Positions 1 to 44,264 of a stretch of DNA of 64,000 nt are shown here, piece by piece. The notes beneath the pieces were generated by a model that ran no database searches, was not told where the DNA came from, and saw nothing but the letters and a program-made list of their open reading frames with translations. This DNA is from Monoplex corrugatus (taxonomy: Eukaryota; Mollusca; Gastropoda; Littorinimorpha; Ranellidae): assembly GCA_030674185.1 (NCBI GenBank), contig CM060312.1, forward strand, positions 57,960,402 through 58,024,401, read 5' to 3'. Within the stretch, counting starts at the first letter, position 1. Each line of letters starts with the position of its first letter. The position numbers were made by a program, and so were the translations under genes.

Positions 1-174
1 ACAGTAGTCATCATCATCATCATCATAGTGATAATGATGATAATAATAATAATCAGTGACAACAACAACAGCAACAACAACAATAATGATACTAATTATA
101 TTAGTAATGATAATAATGATGATAGTGACAACAATATGATGATGATGATGATGATGATGATGATACTGAACCAT
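1..174. repeat. (GAT)n/(CAT)n/(CAA)n trinucleotide tract
   Basis: Nearly the whole stretch is imperfect ATC, GAT and CAA triplets, ending in nine clean GAT/ATG units just before the first exon acceptor. Confidence 0.9.
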
Positions 175-182
175 GTGAACAG

Positions 183-33012
<32,830 letters not shown>

Positions 33013-33758
33013 GTAGGTGGTTGCATTCATTTCATGAGATGATGGGTGGAGAAAAGGGATGATACTGGTGAATTGTTTAAAAGAGGAACAATTCTGATCA
33101 ACCAGAAGTGATGCTCACTATATATATGCATGTCTGTTGGAGCAGAGATGGAAGCGTTGGGTTCTTGTCTTTCCTGTGTTGGATCTTTCACTAGTTTTGA
33201 TCACACAGTTGAAGACGGTGGATAAACTGTACATAATAGATGCTTACATGATTTTTGTTATTGGTGGTAGTTTTGTTTGTCGTTAGTTTTCCTCTGGTAG
33301 TTGAGGAAAAGATAACAGTAGATTAAAGCAAGGCTGTCTTTGCTGTTTTATTTTGATCGGGTCTTCACCAAATCATAGTCATGGTTTTGGTTTTGTAGGA
33401 AGTTGCTGCTTCAGAAATAAGAACTTGAGAGGTCAGAGTATCAGTCTTTCAGAAAATACCTTTCATTGATGTGAAAAGGAGAATATCAGCATGTCTAAAC
33501 TTTCCTGTGGAGGAGGGTGGGGATGGGTGTTGGATGCACATGGGTGGAAGAGTTAGATTTTCATTCTCAACTTTAAGAAGGAAGAGAGGGTATGGGTGGG
33601 AGCATTTCATTTTCTAATTGCTTGAAGTCTTCGGAAACTTGAAGCAAGTGCCATAAAAACTGCCGTGATGGGATAATGTATAGGTGTGTGTTGCTCCGGG
33701 GCTTTTGCCTGTAAATGATTATTGTGATCATTTGCATCTGTGGCGTTAAAAACAGGGT

Positions 33759-33790
33759 GTTTTGTGTGTGTGTGGTGTGTGTTTGTGTGT

Positions 33791-33883
<93 letters not shown>
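33759..33883. repeat. (GT)n microsatellite
   Basis: About 120 bp of GT with TTG interruptions. Confidence 0.95.
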
Positions 33884-33884
<1 letters not shown>

Positions 33885-34194
33885 GGTGGTGATTAAAGGG
33901 GTGTGGGGGAGGGGGGGAGGGAAAGGTTGGCGTGTGTCTTTTCAAGAAGGTACAGCTGGCGTTTTGCCACTCCTCTCTATGTTTGTGCATCTGTCTGTAC
34001 TGTCCTCCTGTCTGTTAGTCTGTCTGGGCTGTCTGTCTCGTAAACAGCCCTAACTCAGACCCAGTTTTGCTCTCTTTCTGTTGCTGTCAGTCTGAAAAGA
34101 ATAGAAACTGCCTTCCTCACATTTCATCCATCACTTTTATCCTTGTTTTCTTTTTTTTTTCCAGCTTATGTATCTTTTCTTGCATTTCTCTCTG

Positions 34195-34560
34195 CACTAC
34201 ACCTCTCTTAAGTCTTTGTCTGTCTGTCTCATTCTCTTTTTCCCTCTCTCGGTATGTCTCCCTCTCTTTTTCCCTCTCTCTCTCTCTGTCCCTCTCACCT
34301 TTCTCTCTCTCTCTCTCTCTTTTTCTCACTCTCTCTTGCTCTCTCTCTCTCTCTCTCTCCTCCCCCTCTCTGTCTTTCACTGTCTTTTGCTCTTTCTCTC
34401 TCTCCCTCCCCTCCCTCCCTCTCTCCTTCTCTGTCTTCTCTCCCCCCTCTCTCTCCCTCTTTCTGCCCCCCTGTCTGTCCCTCCTCTCTCTCTTTCTCCT
34501 GCATTTTCTCTCTCTCTATGTCTGTCTCCCTTTCTCTCTCTGTCTGTGCCCACTCCTACC
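34195..34560. repeat. Pyrimidine (CT)-rich tract
   Basis: About 360 bp almost entirely C and T on the + strand, mostly CTCTCT with TTT and CCC breaks. Long frames on both strands here are low-complexity Ser/Leu or Arg/Glu strings, not genes. Confidence 0.9.
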
Positions 34561-35097
34561 CTTACGAGTGTCAATGTTTATATATCCTGCCTTCTTCTCT
34601 CCATTCAGTATCCTCATCCTTCCCGACACAGCTGTCTGTACCTCCATCTGTTTCTGTTTTCTTACATTCATTTTCTTGTTTTTAAACCATCTCCCAACAT
34701 CTCTGTACATGAACCTCCATTCGTCTGCCCCCTCCCACCCACCCAACACACACACACAGACGCATCCGCTCCCTTTTTTTTTTTTTTTGCTGTCTTAGTG
34801 ACCTGTCTCTGTGTAAGCATTGTTGGCATTTCTGGGTTTCAGTGGTGTTAAAGTTGATTTAGTAGCGAAAGTGTTTTGCCAACTTTGTCGCTATATTTGT
34901 CACAGAGGGAAGCACCAGCTCACGGCCGGTGCTGTTCGCTCCTGCAGTAGATAGACACTTGTCTCGGGTCTGCCAATAATCCGCACTCTCTGTTCATGGT
35001 ATTCTCGAGTTTTGGAATGTTCTCTGTTTTCTGCCAAGGCGGTAGTATTTCAAGTGTCGTCAGTGAAGCAGGAACTGACTGACACAGCCTTTGTTAG

Positions 35098-35296
35098 TTA
35101 ACCCTTTGACTCCCTCACCCTTTCCACCACCACCACCATCCTGCATTGTGAACCATGCCAGCAAAGCGAAAACTTAACCCTTTAAATTCCTCACCCTATC
35201 CATCAGCTTCCTGAAGGAAACTGATGTTTAGGGTGAGGCAGTCAAAGGGTTACGTTTTCGCAGTTAGTGGATAGTGTGAGGGAGTCAAAGGGTTAA
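35098..35296. mobile_element. piggyBac-like MITE, copy 7 (opposite orientation)
   Basis: TTAACCCTTTGACTCCCTCA to AGTCAAAGGGTTAA; the ATGCCAGCAAAGCGAAAACT segment sits on the left, so it is inverted relative to copies 1-3. Confidence 0.9.
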
Positions 35297-35754
35297 ACGT
35301 TGTGCATTCGAATTCCAGACAGGAAAATATTATCTGGTATTTGGATAGTTTGGGAGGCAGTCTTTGCTAAAAAAAAAAAATAGCATGCATCTCGTCTAGT
35401 CTAGTTTAAGGACAGTGTACTGTTACATATATTTAATGTTTCATATTTAGGGGAGGTTTTCTTGGTGAAGACATGAAGCTTCCTTCATAGTCTTCTCTTT
35501 TAATTATTGAAGTCCTGGAATGAATGAACTTGCTGGTGTGCCTAGGAGTGGGAATGAACAGCATGGGGTTAATGGAACAGAAAACAATGTAGTCCTTACT
35601 GTCACGTTAGTTTAGTTTTGCTGTAATGTTAATTTGAAAGTGCTAAAAGGGGTAAAGCTAAGTCAGACAAGGAAAAAAGTATTTAAGGACATTTTGAGCA
35701 TTATGTACCTAGGTAGCAATTTTATGGATTGGTGGTTTTTGACGTTTTGAAGAG

Positions 35755-37180
35755 GAGAGCCAGTGTTGAACTCACAGTAAAAGCCATTGTCATTGTTGAA
35801 CTCACAGTAAAAACCATTGTCATTGTTGAACTCACAGTAAAAACCATTGTCATTGTTGAACTCACAGTAAAAGCCTTTGTCATTGTTGAACTCACAGTAA
35901 AAGCCTTTGTCATTGTTGAACTCACAGTAAAAAGCCATTGTCATTGTTGAACTCAGTAAAAACCATTGTCATTGTTGAACTCACAGTAAAAACCATTGTC
36001 ATTGTTGAACTCACAGTAAAAGCCATTGTCATTGTTGAACTCACAGTAAAAGCCTTTGTCATTGTTGAACTCACAGTAAAAGCTTTTGTCATTGTTGAAC
36101 TCACAATAAAAAGCCATTTGTCATTGTTGAACTCACAGTAAAAGCCTTTGTCATTGTTGAACTCACAGTAAAAGCCTTTGTCATTGTTGAACTCACAGTA
36201 AAAGCCTTTGTCATTGTTGAACTCACAGTAAAAAGCCATTGTCATTGTTGAACTCACAGTAAAAACCATTTCATTGTTGAACTCTCAGTAAAAGCCATTT
36301 TATTGAACTACATGTATCCATGTCATTGTTGAACTCGTAAAAGCCAGTGACATTGTTGAACTCATGTAAAAAGCCAGTGTCATTGTTGAACTCACTGTAA
36401 GAGTCAGTTTCATTGTTGAATACACAGTAAGATCAGTTTCATTGTTGAATACACAGTAAGAATAAGTTTCATTGTTGAATACACAGTAAGAATAAGTTTC
36501 ATTGTTGAATACACAGTAAGAATCAGTTTCATTGTTGAATACACAGTAAGAATAAGTTTCATTGTTGAATACACAGTAAGAACCAGTTTCATTGTTGAAT
36601 ACATAGTAAGAACCAGTTTCATTGTTGAACTTGCAGTAAAAGTCATTGTCATTGTAAAACCCACAATAAGAGCCAATTTGAACTCACAGTACGAACTATT
36701 TTTGTTGTTGAACTCCTAGTAAGAGCCGGTGTTATTGTTGAACTCGCAGTTAAGAACCAGTGTTATTGTTGAACTCCCAGTAAGAGACAGTGTCATTGTT
36801 GAACTTGCGGTTATAGCTAGTATCTTTGTTGAACTCACAGTAATGGCTAGTTTCATTGTTGAACTCGCCGTAAGAGCCAGTGTCATGAATTCACAGTAAG
36901 AGCCAGTGTCATGAATTCACAGTAAGAGCCAGTGTCATGAATTCATAGTAGAGTAAGAGTCAGTATTATGAATTCACAGTAAGAGCCAGTATTATGAATT
37001 GTCAGTAAAAGCCAGCTTAATTGTTGAACCCGCATTAAGAAACAAGCTTCATGAACTCAGTAAGAGCTAGTGTCAGGAACATACAGTAAGACTAAGAGCC
37101 AGTTTTATTGTTGATCTCACAGTGAGTAAGACCTAGTTTCATTATTGAACTCACAGTAAGAACGTGTTTCATTATTGAAA
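35755..37180. repeat. 30-bp minisatellite with a decaying 3' half
   Basis: Unit CATTGTTGAACTCACAGTAA plus AAGCCATTGT, nearly perfect from 35763 to 36300. It then shifts to an ATACACAGTAAGAATAAGTTT variant (36410-36620) and to increasingly degenerate units with GAATTCACAGTAAGAGCCAG up to about 37180. Confidence 0.93.
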
Positions 37181-37446
37181 TTGGTCTAGCTCTGTATAGT
37201 AATCTAACTTTTCCTTTTTGAAAATGTGCACTTCTGAGGGTAGAGGTGCTTATGGCTTGCGAATTCTAAAATACAGTGGAGGAATTGATGTTGAAACCTT
37301 ACCAGAGCAGTGTATAGTGCTGATTGAAGCTGATAGATTAATGATAGTTGCTTTAATAACACAGAAGTACATATACATGTATGTGCATGCAAGTATGTAC
37401 ATGCACTCATGTGCACATGCACACCACATATGCTCGCATGCACGCG

Positions 37447-37447
<1 letters not shown>

Positions 37448-37533
<86 letters not shown>

Positions 37534-37642
37534 ACACCCCCCCCCCCACACACACACACACCCCCACACACACACACACACACCACACCACACACACACC
37601 ACACCACACAACACCCCACACACACACACCATACACACACAC

Positions 37643-37682
<40 letters not shown>
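37448..37682. repeat. (CA)n microsatellite with poly(C) breaks
   Basis: About 235 bp of CA interrupted by CCCCCCCC and ACCACACC blocks. Confidence 0.95.
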
Positions 37683-37683
<1 letters not shown>

Positions 37684-37904
37684 CAGTCTGGCGCTCCTGC
37701 CCTCCCCTTCTCTCATTTTCTCTGTTCTTTTACCACACTTGTTCATTGTCCTAATTTCTCTGGCACTCTATTAAGATCCTGTGTTTAGACATCCTAATCA
37801 TTGATCCTGGAAGGTTGATGACAGATTTGTTTGTGAGAAAACTAGAAAGGGGACCATCATGCTTATTCAGCTAGGTAGTAAGAAAGTAGCGCAAGAGGGA
37901 TGTC

Positions 37905-37906
<2 letters not shown>

Positions 37907-37966
<60 letters not shown>

Positions 37967-37984
37967 GTGTGTGTGTGTGTGTGT
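37907..37984. repeat. (GT)n microsatellite
   Basis: About 78 bp; inverted relative to the (CA)n 225 bases upstream. Confidence 0.95.
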
Positions 37985-38204
37985 TATGCAACCAAAAGAC
38001 GGAGTCACTGGCTACTTTTGTCATCAGCCCTGTAAAGTTTCTCCCCTCAATCTTATATATTTGATAATAGAAGACGAAGCCATCTGGGTTTTCTTTGTTG
38101 GCGGATGAAAGACTGTCTTGTGCTGTTTTCATTTTGTTTCCACGCCCCTCCCGTCTTCCTCGCCCATTTCCCAGTTGACTGATGAAAGATTTTCTTCAGC
38201 TTTT

Positions 38205-38271
38205 TCATTCTCTTTGTCTGTCTGTGTCTTTGTCTCTGTCTCTGTCTCTCTCTGTCTCTGTCTCTCTGTTG

Positions 38272-38320
<49 letters not shown>

Positions 38321-38391
38321 CTCTCTCTCTCTCTATCCCCCCCCCTTCTTGTCTGTCCTGTCTCTGCCCCCCTTCTTGTCTGTCTCTCTTT

Positions 38392-38457
<66 letters not shown>
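38205..38457. repeat. (CT)n-rich tract
   Basis: About 250 bp of CTGTCT then CTCTCT with a few CCCC breaks. Confidence 0.95.
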
Positions 38458-38459
<2 letters not shown>

Positions 38460-38776
38460 AGTGATATAGAGGGGATGAGAAATAAATGCAGCAATAGCAG
38501 CCGCAAAATTTGAAAGCTTTTGATAGTTTCCCTATCATTTAATGCAAGAAAGTTGGCAGCTCGCTGGAGTTACTGTTACGGGAAGCCAGATACACAAAAC
38601 AGCCCGGGCCATGGGTTACATGATCACGCAGTGTCTCAGTCGCTACAATAACTGAAGCATGTGAGGTGAGAAAATGCATAAATGTATGTGTAATGAGGTG
38701 AGAAAATGCATAAATGTATGTGTAAATATCAAGCCAAACTGCGTGCGGTCCCAAGGAAAACGGGGTACAGTGAGTG

Positions 38777-39388
38777 TAACCCCCATTCATCCCCGCACCC
38801 TATCCACCAGCCTCTACCAGCGGCTTGCTAGAAGCTGATGGGACGCTGTGGTGTAGTGGTTAACGCAGCGGACTGCCGACTGGAAGGTTGTGGGTTCGAA
38901 TCCCCATCAGTCCCTTCAGAAATATGTCATTGTGGGATTTTTCGGCTCTAACCGGCTCCTACCCAGAGTTGGGCGTGCAATGGGCTCATTGGGAAGACTG
39001 GGACCACACAGTCGAGTCTCATCCACTTTACGGATGCGTCGTTGAGGGTGTTGCTCAAAGTTTCTGACCAGCACCGCAGGTGTCCGTATCTCTCGGGCCT
39101 GGTTGACGCCAGGATGTATTATGATAGTAAGTGTAGAGTACAGCCCTGTCACGCAGTCTCAGTCCTAGAGGGAACTCCATAGTATCATGATTATCGTCCT
39201 CATCGACATCATCATTCATCATCACGTTGTAAAAACTGTGCCAGCTTCTCTGTGGCCATTAAAGTGGCGTAGAAAATGGGACGAAAAAAAGTGAGCACAA
39301 AGACAATCTCCCTGAGTGCGATGATCCTTTAAAAAAAAAAAGCTGATGGGAAGTTTGTGGGTAGGCTTTAAGGAAATGAAAGGGTTAA
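38777..39388. mobile_element. Short piggyBac-like MITE, copy 14, split by a SINE
   Basis: Left part TAACCCCCATTCATCCCCGC to GCTGATGGGA; right part GCTGATGGGAAGTTTGTGGG to GAAAGGGTTAA. Removing the SINE and one target repeat gives a short foldback element. Confidence 0.75.
38844..39339 (+). mobile_element. tRNA-derived SINE with A box, B box, poly(A) and 12-bp target duplication
   Basis: A box TGGTGTAGTGG and perfect B box GGTTCGAATCC (38893-38903) in a tRNA-like head. The body has CCCAGAGTTGGGCG, GGGACCACACAGTCGAGTCT and ACGCAGTCTCAGTCC; the end is an A-rich run. AAGCTGATGGGA flanks it at 38832-38843 and 39340-39351. About 500 bp. The second family member is at 60820. Confidence 0.88.
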
Positions 39389-39599
39389 TGAGTGCGACCT
39401 CTTTTTATTTGGGCGTAACTAATGTTCCACCTCTTCCCTCTTTTCTCAACTCCTCCTAGTCCTACCTCCTCCCCCACCAAAAACTACCTACGGAACTTGT
39501 TCATACAGCAAAGGCGTAGTAAAGTCATGGGTGGGGGGTTCATTAGTGCAATTTTTCCCTTGCTTAAGGAACAGTTAACAGAACTCAGACTCTCTTTAA

Positions 39600-40190
39600 C
39601 CCTTTCTGACCCTGTTTGTCTCCCTCTCACTTCCTTCCCCGATCCTCCTCCTCCCCCCCCCGTCTGTCCTTTCTTTCTTCTGTCTGTCTCTGAAGAGGGA
39701 CTCTCCCTTTCCGAACTATCTGTCTGTCTCTTGTCTATTTCAGCCTCCCTCCGAGCTTTCCTTTCATCCTTCCTTTCTTTCTTTTTTTTTCTTTCTTTTT
39801 TTTTCTTCTTCTTTCTCTTTCTGTCTTGCCTTTCGTCTCTTTCTCCTTCCTTGCCCCTATTTTCGTTGCGTTGTGTTCTTTTTGCCTTTCTCACCCTGCA
39901 CCTTTTCCCTGTCACGTACAGAGTGCTAGATACGTTTTGCACTTGTGAAAAAGATAAAGTGAAGTGTATGAAGGAGAGGGGACCGCTTTTTTTTCAATCG
40001 CTTTTCCTTTTTCTTTTTTTCTTTTTCTTAAAAAAGGAGAGTTAGTGCACAGTGTTTCACAGGCTTTAGAGATGCTGGCAGGTTTTTTTTTTAATTCTTT
40101 CTCCACCCGCATTCTGCCCCCCCCCCCCCCCCCCACCTTTTTTTCTGCTTCTTCCTCTCTGATTTTGTTTCTCTATCTCTGCCTTGCTGT
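39600..40190. other. Pyrimidine-rich DNA with poly(T), poly(C) and CTTT runs
   Basis: Low-complexity C/T sequence including TTTCTTTCTTTT (39775-39820) and 18 C residues (40117-40134). No gene seen. Confidence 0.7.
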
Positions 40191-40212
40191 GGTGTGTGTG
40201 TGTGTGTGTGTG

Positions 40213-40249
<37 letters not shown>

Positions 40250-40257
40250 GAGTGCTG

Positions 40258-40333
<76 letters not shown>

Positions 40334-40380
40334 TGAGAGATAGAGATAGATAGAGAGTGAGTGTGTGTGTGTGTGTGTAT
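40190..40380. repeat. (GT)n with (GATA)-like break
   Basis: About 140 bp GT, then GAGAGATAGAGATAGATAGA and GT again. Confidence 0.95.
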
Positions 40381-40841
40381 GTATACCCAACCCTTGTACT
40401 TTCTATCATGTTTCTCCGCCACCCATCCGTGTCATTTGCACTATTGTTATTTTGTCGGTTATCTTTTTATCTTTTGCACTTAATGTTATTTTTTGTTGTT
40501 TGTTGTCATAGTTAGCATCCCTTCACCCCATTTTCCTTGTACCCTTCACCCTCTCCCTATTCTGGCCCCTTTCCAGTGTAATAAACATGGAGGTTAATCT
40601 TTAACCCATCTTCCTGCCACATTCTTGTGTAGCATCTCGTAGCATAACGTGTGACAGAAAGTTCCTAGTAAGATTATGACTTGCATAAAAAGAACCAAAC
40701 ACAGAATGAAACTGATTTTGTGATCCCACCGTTTCATAGAGGTATGTGCACACCGTCAAGATGCGTATGTGTAGATATGTACGATGTGCACACATGCACG
40801 CTCGTAGATTGTACACATACGTGCTTATTTATGCAAGACAA

Positions 40842-40912
40842 GAGAGAGAGAGAGAAGAGAGAGAGAGATGAAGAGAGAGAGACAGAAGAGAGAGAGAGAA
40901 GAGAGAGAGAGA
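40842..40912. repeat. (GA)n tract
   Basis: GAGAGA blocks with AAGAGA interruptions. Confidence 0.9.
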
Positions 40913-40972
40913 ATGGGAATGGATAGGGGAAAGGTGGGGAGACAGAAAGTAAGGGCTTACTCACTGTCATGT

Positions 40973-41141
40973 GCACACACACACACAGCACAACCACACA
41001 CACACACACACACACAACACACACACACAACACACACACGCACACACACACACACACACACGCACACATGCAATGCGCAAGCAACAGCACACACACACAA
41101 CACACTCACACACTCTGCACACACACACACACACCCACACG

Positions 41142-41214
<73 letters not shown>
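40973..41214. repeat. (CA)n microsatellite
   Basis: About 240 bp of CA with scattered breaks; inverted relative to the (GT)n at 40190. Confidence 0.95.
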
Positions 41215-41217
<3 letters not shown>

Positions 41218-41536
41218 TATCAGCATGCCTGCAAGAATACGTGCTTACACACGCACACGCACACTTACGTGCACACGCATGCACTCGCGTGCATGCACAC
41301 ACACAAGACTTTAATCGTGATAAGCCTGATGGACAGAAAGAAAGATAAATGTGCAGGGAGAATCTGCAGGAGAGAAATGGGGAAGGGGGGGGGGGGGCGA
41401 ATGGGAGGTATATAAGAGGACGAAATAAAACACTCAGAAAGACAGATGGCGATAAATATAATCTCGAGTTCTGAAGGGGGAAGAGAAAAAGAGGAGGAGC
41501 TCAAGTCTCCCTGGGCAAAAGAGTTTGTTTGTTCAA

Positions 41537-41790
41537 GAGGGAATCGTTTGCACTCGGACATTTCCGTATGCGCTCCACCCAAATCTACCAGCATCGCCTA
41601 GTAGACTGCTAATGGAGCTGGTGCAAAATCCTAGGCACTGGCAAGGTCTTGCAATGGGGAAGAAGCATGAAAGGACACACGGAACACGCTGCCAGACAGA
41701 ACGATTGATGCATTAGCGGTTGGCAGCGAACAGGCGAGTTTTTATGTTACGGGGTTTGAAGACATCGGAGTTTGAGTCCATGGCTCTATC
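41537..41790. mobile_element. Unclassified interspersed repeat, MITE-free copy
   Basis: Shares TATGCGCT(C/G)CACCCAAATCT, TTGGCAGC(G/A)AAC, GTTTTTA(T/C)GT and CTGGCTCT/ATGGCTCT with 63345-63785, and more weakly with 61640-62040. No coding potential seen. Confidence 0.55.
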
Positions 41791-42408
41791 AAGCAAGAGA
41801 GAGAGAGAGAGAGTTTAGACTTCAGAATTTTATTCAAGAAAGGCCATAGCCCTTACTGAAGCGGTGCTTACAAGCAAGATGAAATAATCAGATAGCGTAT
41901 TGTGTAACATTAACAATTAAATCAAATAACTAAACTGTATGTTACAATAAAACAATTTCCCTGATTTTGGCTGCTTTAAGCAGGAACAAACCAAAATTCT
42001 TAGTATAATCAAAACGAATTGGAACACATTAACAAACACAGTTTAAACATATTTGGGCATCTATAAAACTTTTGAGGGATAAATCTTGAAGTGAACGAAT
42101 TTCATCTAAAGCTGGACAACACGGGACGAAGTGTAATTGAGAGAGAGAGGGGGGAGGGGGGGGGGCAGGTAGGCAGGCGGACAGATAGCGATAGATGTGA
42201 TCTCAAATTCTGAGAGGGAAATGGGGGGAAAAGGAGTTCAGACTCCTAGGGCTCCGTCAAGGCGGTTGCTGTTGTTCAACTGTATAAAGTGTGACTGCCA
42301 TTCCAGGCATAGCAGTCTGCAAACAGACTCTTTCATACAACTGGCAATGAGCTGCCTGGCTTGAGCGGTACAGTACTAGTGTAATTGTGTGGAGCTCACA
42401 GAGCGGGC

Positions 42409-42601
42409 TTAACCCTTTGACTCGCGCATCCTATCCACCAGCTGCAAAAACTTAACCCTTTTATTTCCTCACCCTGTCCACCGGCTTCATGTAGGAAGCT
42501 GGTGGGTAGGGTGAGGGAATAAAAGGGTTAAGTTTTTGCTTAGTTAGCGTGGTTGACAATGCGGGATGCTGGTGGACAGGGTGTGGGAGTCGAAGGGTTA
42601 A
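42409..42601. mobile_element. piggyBac-like MITE, copy 8
   Basis: TTAACCCTTTGACTCGCGCA to GGAGTCGAAGGGTTAA; full two-hairpin structure. Its right end runs directly into a tandem array of MITE-like half units. Confidence 0.9.
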
Positions 42602-43420
42602 CCCTTTCACTTCATCAGTCTATCTGCCAGCTTCCTGCAGGAAGGAATGAAAGAGGGGAAAGTTAAATGCAGAAAGTGACGAGTGATGGATATTTTGGGT
42701 GGAGTGAAAAGGTTAAATGCTTGATAAAGTTGGAAGAGACTGGTGGATAGGGGAAGGAGTCGGGGGGGGGGGTTAAATGCGGGAAGATGGTGGATGTGGG
42801 GAGGGAGGTGAAAAGATTAAATACTTGACGCCGATAGAGACTGGTGGAGAGGGCGAGGAGAGTAAAAGGATTAAAAGGGAAATTGTGGATATGATAGGGG
42901 AGTGGAAGGATAAAATGTTTAAAGCTGAGTAGAGACTGGTGGGTGTTGAGGGGGTGAAAGGGTTAAATGCAGGAAGATGATGGATCTGATGAAGGAGTGA
43001 AAGGATTGAATGCCTAAAAGTTGGATAGAAACTGGATAGGGTGAAGGAGCAAAAGGGTTAAATGCAGAAAGATGATTGGGGAGTGAAAGAATTAAATGTT
43101 TACAATTGATAGAGACTGGTTGTTAGGGTGAGGGAGTAAAGGGTTAAATGCAGAAAGATGATCGGGGAGTGAAATGATTACATGAAGTTGCTAGAGACTG
43201 GATAGGGTGAGGGAGTAAAAGGGTTAAATACAAGATGATGATGGATAGTGTGCGTGACTGAAAGGATTAAATGCAGGAAGATGATGGATAGGGCGAAGGA
43301 GGAAAAGGGTTAAATGCAGAAAGCTGGTGGAGACTGGTCGATATGGTGAGGGAGGAAAAGGGTTAAATGCAGGAAGATGGTGGCGACCGATGGATGAGAT
43401 AGGGGAGTAAAAGAGTTAAA
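42602..43420. repeat. Degenerate tandem array of MITE-like units
   Basis: Repeated blocks of about 45-65 bp of the form AAAGGGTTAAATGCAGGAAG, ATGATGGATAGGGTGAGGGA, GTAAAAGG. These words occur in the MITE right half (GGTGGATAGGGTGAGGGAGT, AAAGGGTTAA). It immediately follows MITE copy 8. Confidence 0.8.
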
Positions 43421-43817
43421 GAAAATAGTAACCTACGGTTAGTATCCTCTTCGCCGGTCTCCTTGTCTGCCCATTACCTGAGGAAATTGGGTTTGTCCGA
43501 TGGTGTTTAGTGACCGTTTTTCGCGCTTACCTCTTCTTCTACCCCACCCCCGTCCAACTTTCTCCCCTTCATCTACCCTCCCTCACCCTCCGGCAATACC
43601 CTACATTCTGAACCTACCATTCCCTTTGACCTAGCTGGCTCTCTCAGCCTCTGACTGGATTTTTCTTCTCTTTTTTTTTTGGTCCTTTTCTTTATTTGTC
43701 TTTATTTTTTCCCCCCTTCTGAAATGCCTCTTGGCTTCCCTTGGATATGTACTTGTAGCTATAGACATACATGTATGCATACACAGCAGAAACAACAAAA
43801 CAGAAACGAAATTCCCA

Positions 43818-43847
43818 ACCAACCAACCAACCAACCAACCAACCAAC
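43818..43847. repeat. (CCAA)n tract
   Basis: Seven CCAA units. Confidence 0.9.
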
Positions 43848-44264
43848 TGATGGTCTCATTTTCTGTTTAGTGCTATGGTGTGATACCTCGTGCTTATTTG
43901 ACCTAGAAACCGGGTCTTGCCGGTTTTATCTTCTTCGAGCATTCTTTTAGCTGATACGTCTCCAAAGAACAGACAGTTAAAAAAGAGAGAACCTGCAGGA
44001 TTACTCATTTTGGTTTCTCCTGCCTTTGTGACTTCTTCAGAAATGACTCGTCCTCGTTCATTCTTAGACTGCTTCATCTCTTATCTTGTGATGCCCACAG
44101 TATTTGTGAATGCATTACAGAACAGAAAAAAGAGAGGGAGGAATAGGAATTAGGAGAAGATATACAATAAACCAGCTTAGAGACAGAGGAATGATAAATG
44201 TGCTAATTGTTCTTTGAAGCTGCGTGCTTTTGTAACGGGGAAATGGAGGGCGGGAGAGAGAAAC

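Noticed and set aside
34067..34851. Leu/Ser-rich frames of 227-243 codons
   Set aside because: Produced by a (CT)n-rich tract; the reverse strand gives equally meaningless Arg/Glu strings.
35755..36700. Possible CRISPR array (30-bp repeats)
   Set aside because: The repeats are head-to-tail with no unique spacers, in eukaryotic DNA; it is a minisatellite.
38846..38920. Possible functional tRNA gene (A box and perfect B box)
   Set aside because: The tRNA-like head continues into a long body with a poly(A) end and target duplications, and a second diverged copy exists; it is a SINE.
39422..40045. Frame of 207 codons in pyrimidine-rich DNA
   Set aside because: Low complexity throughout, no domain, no splice or start context.
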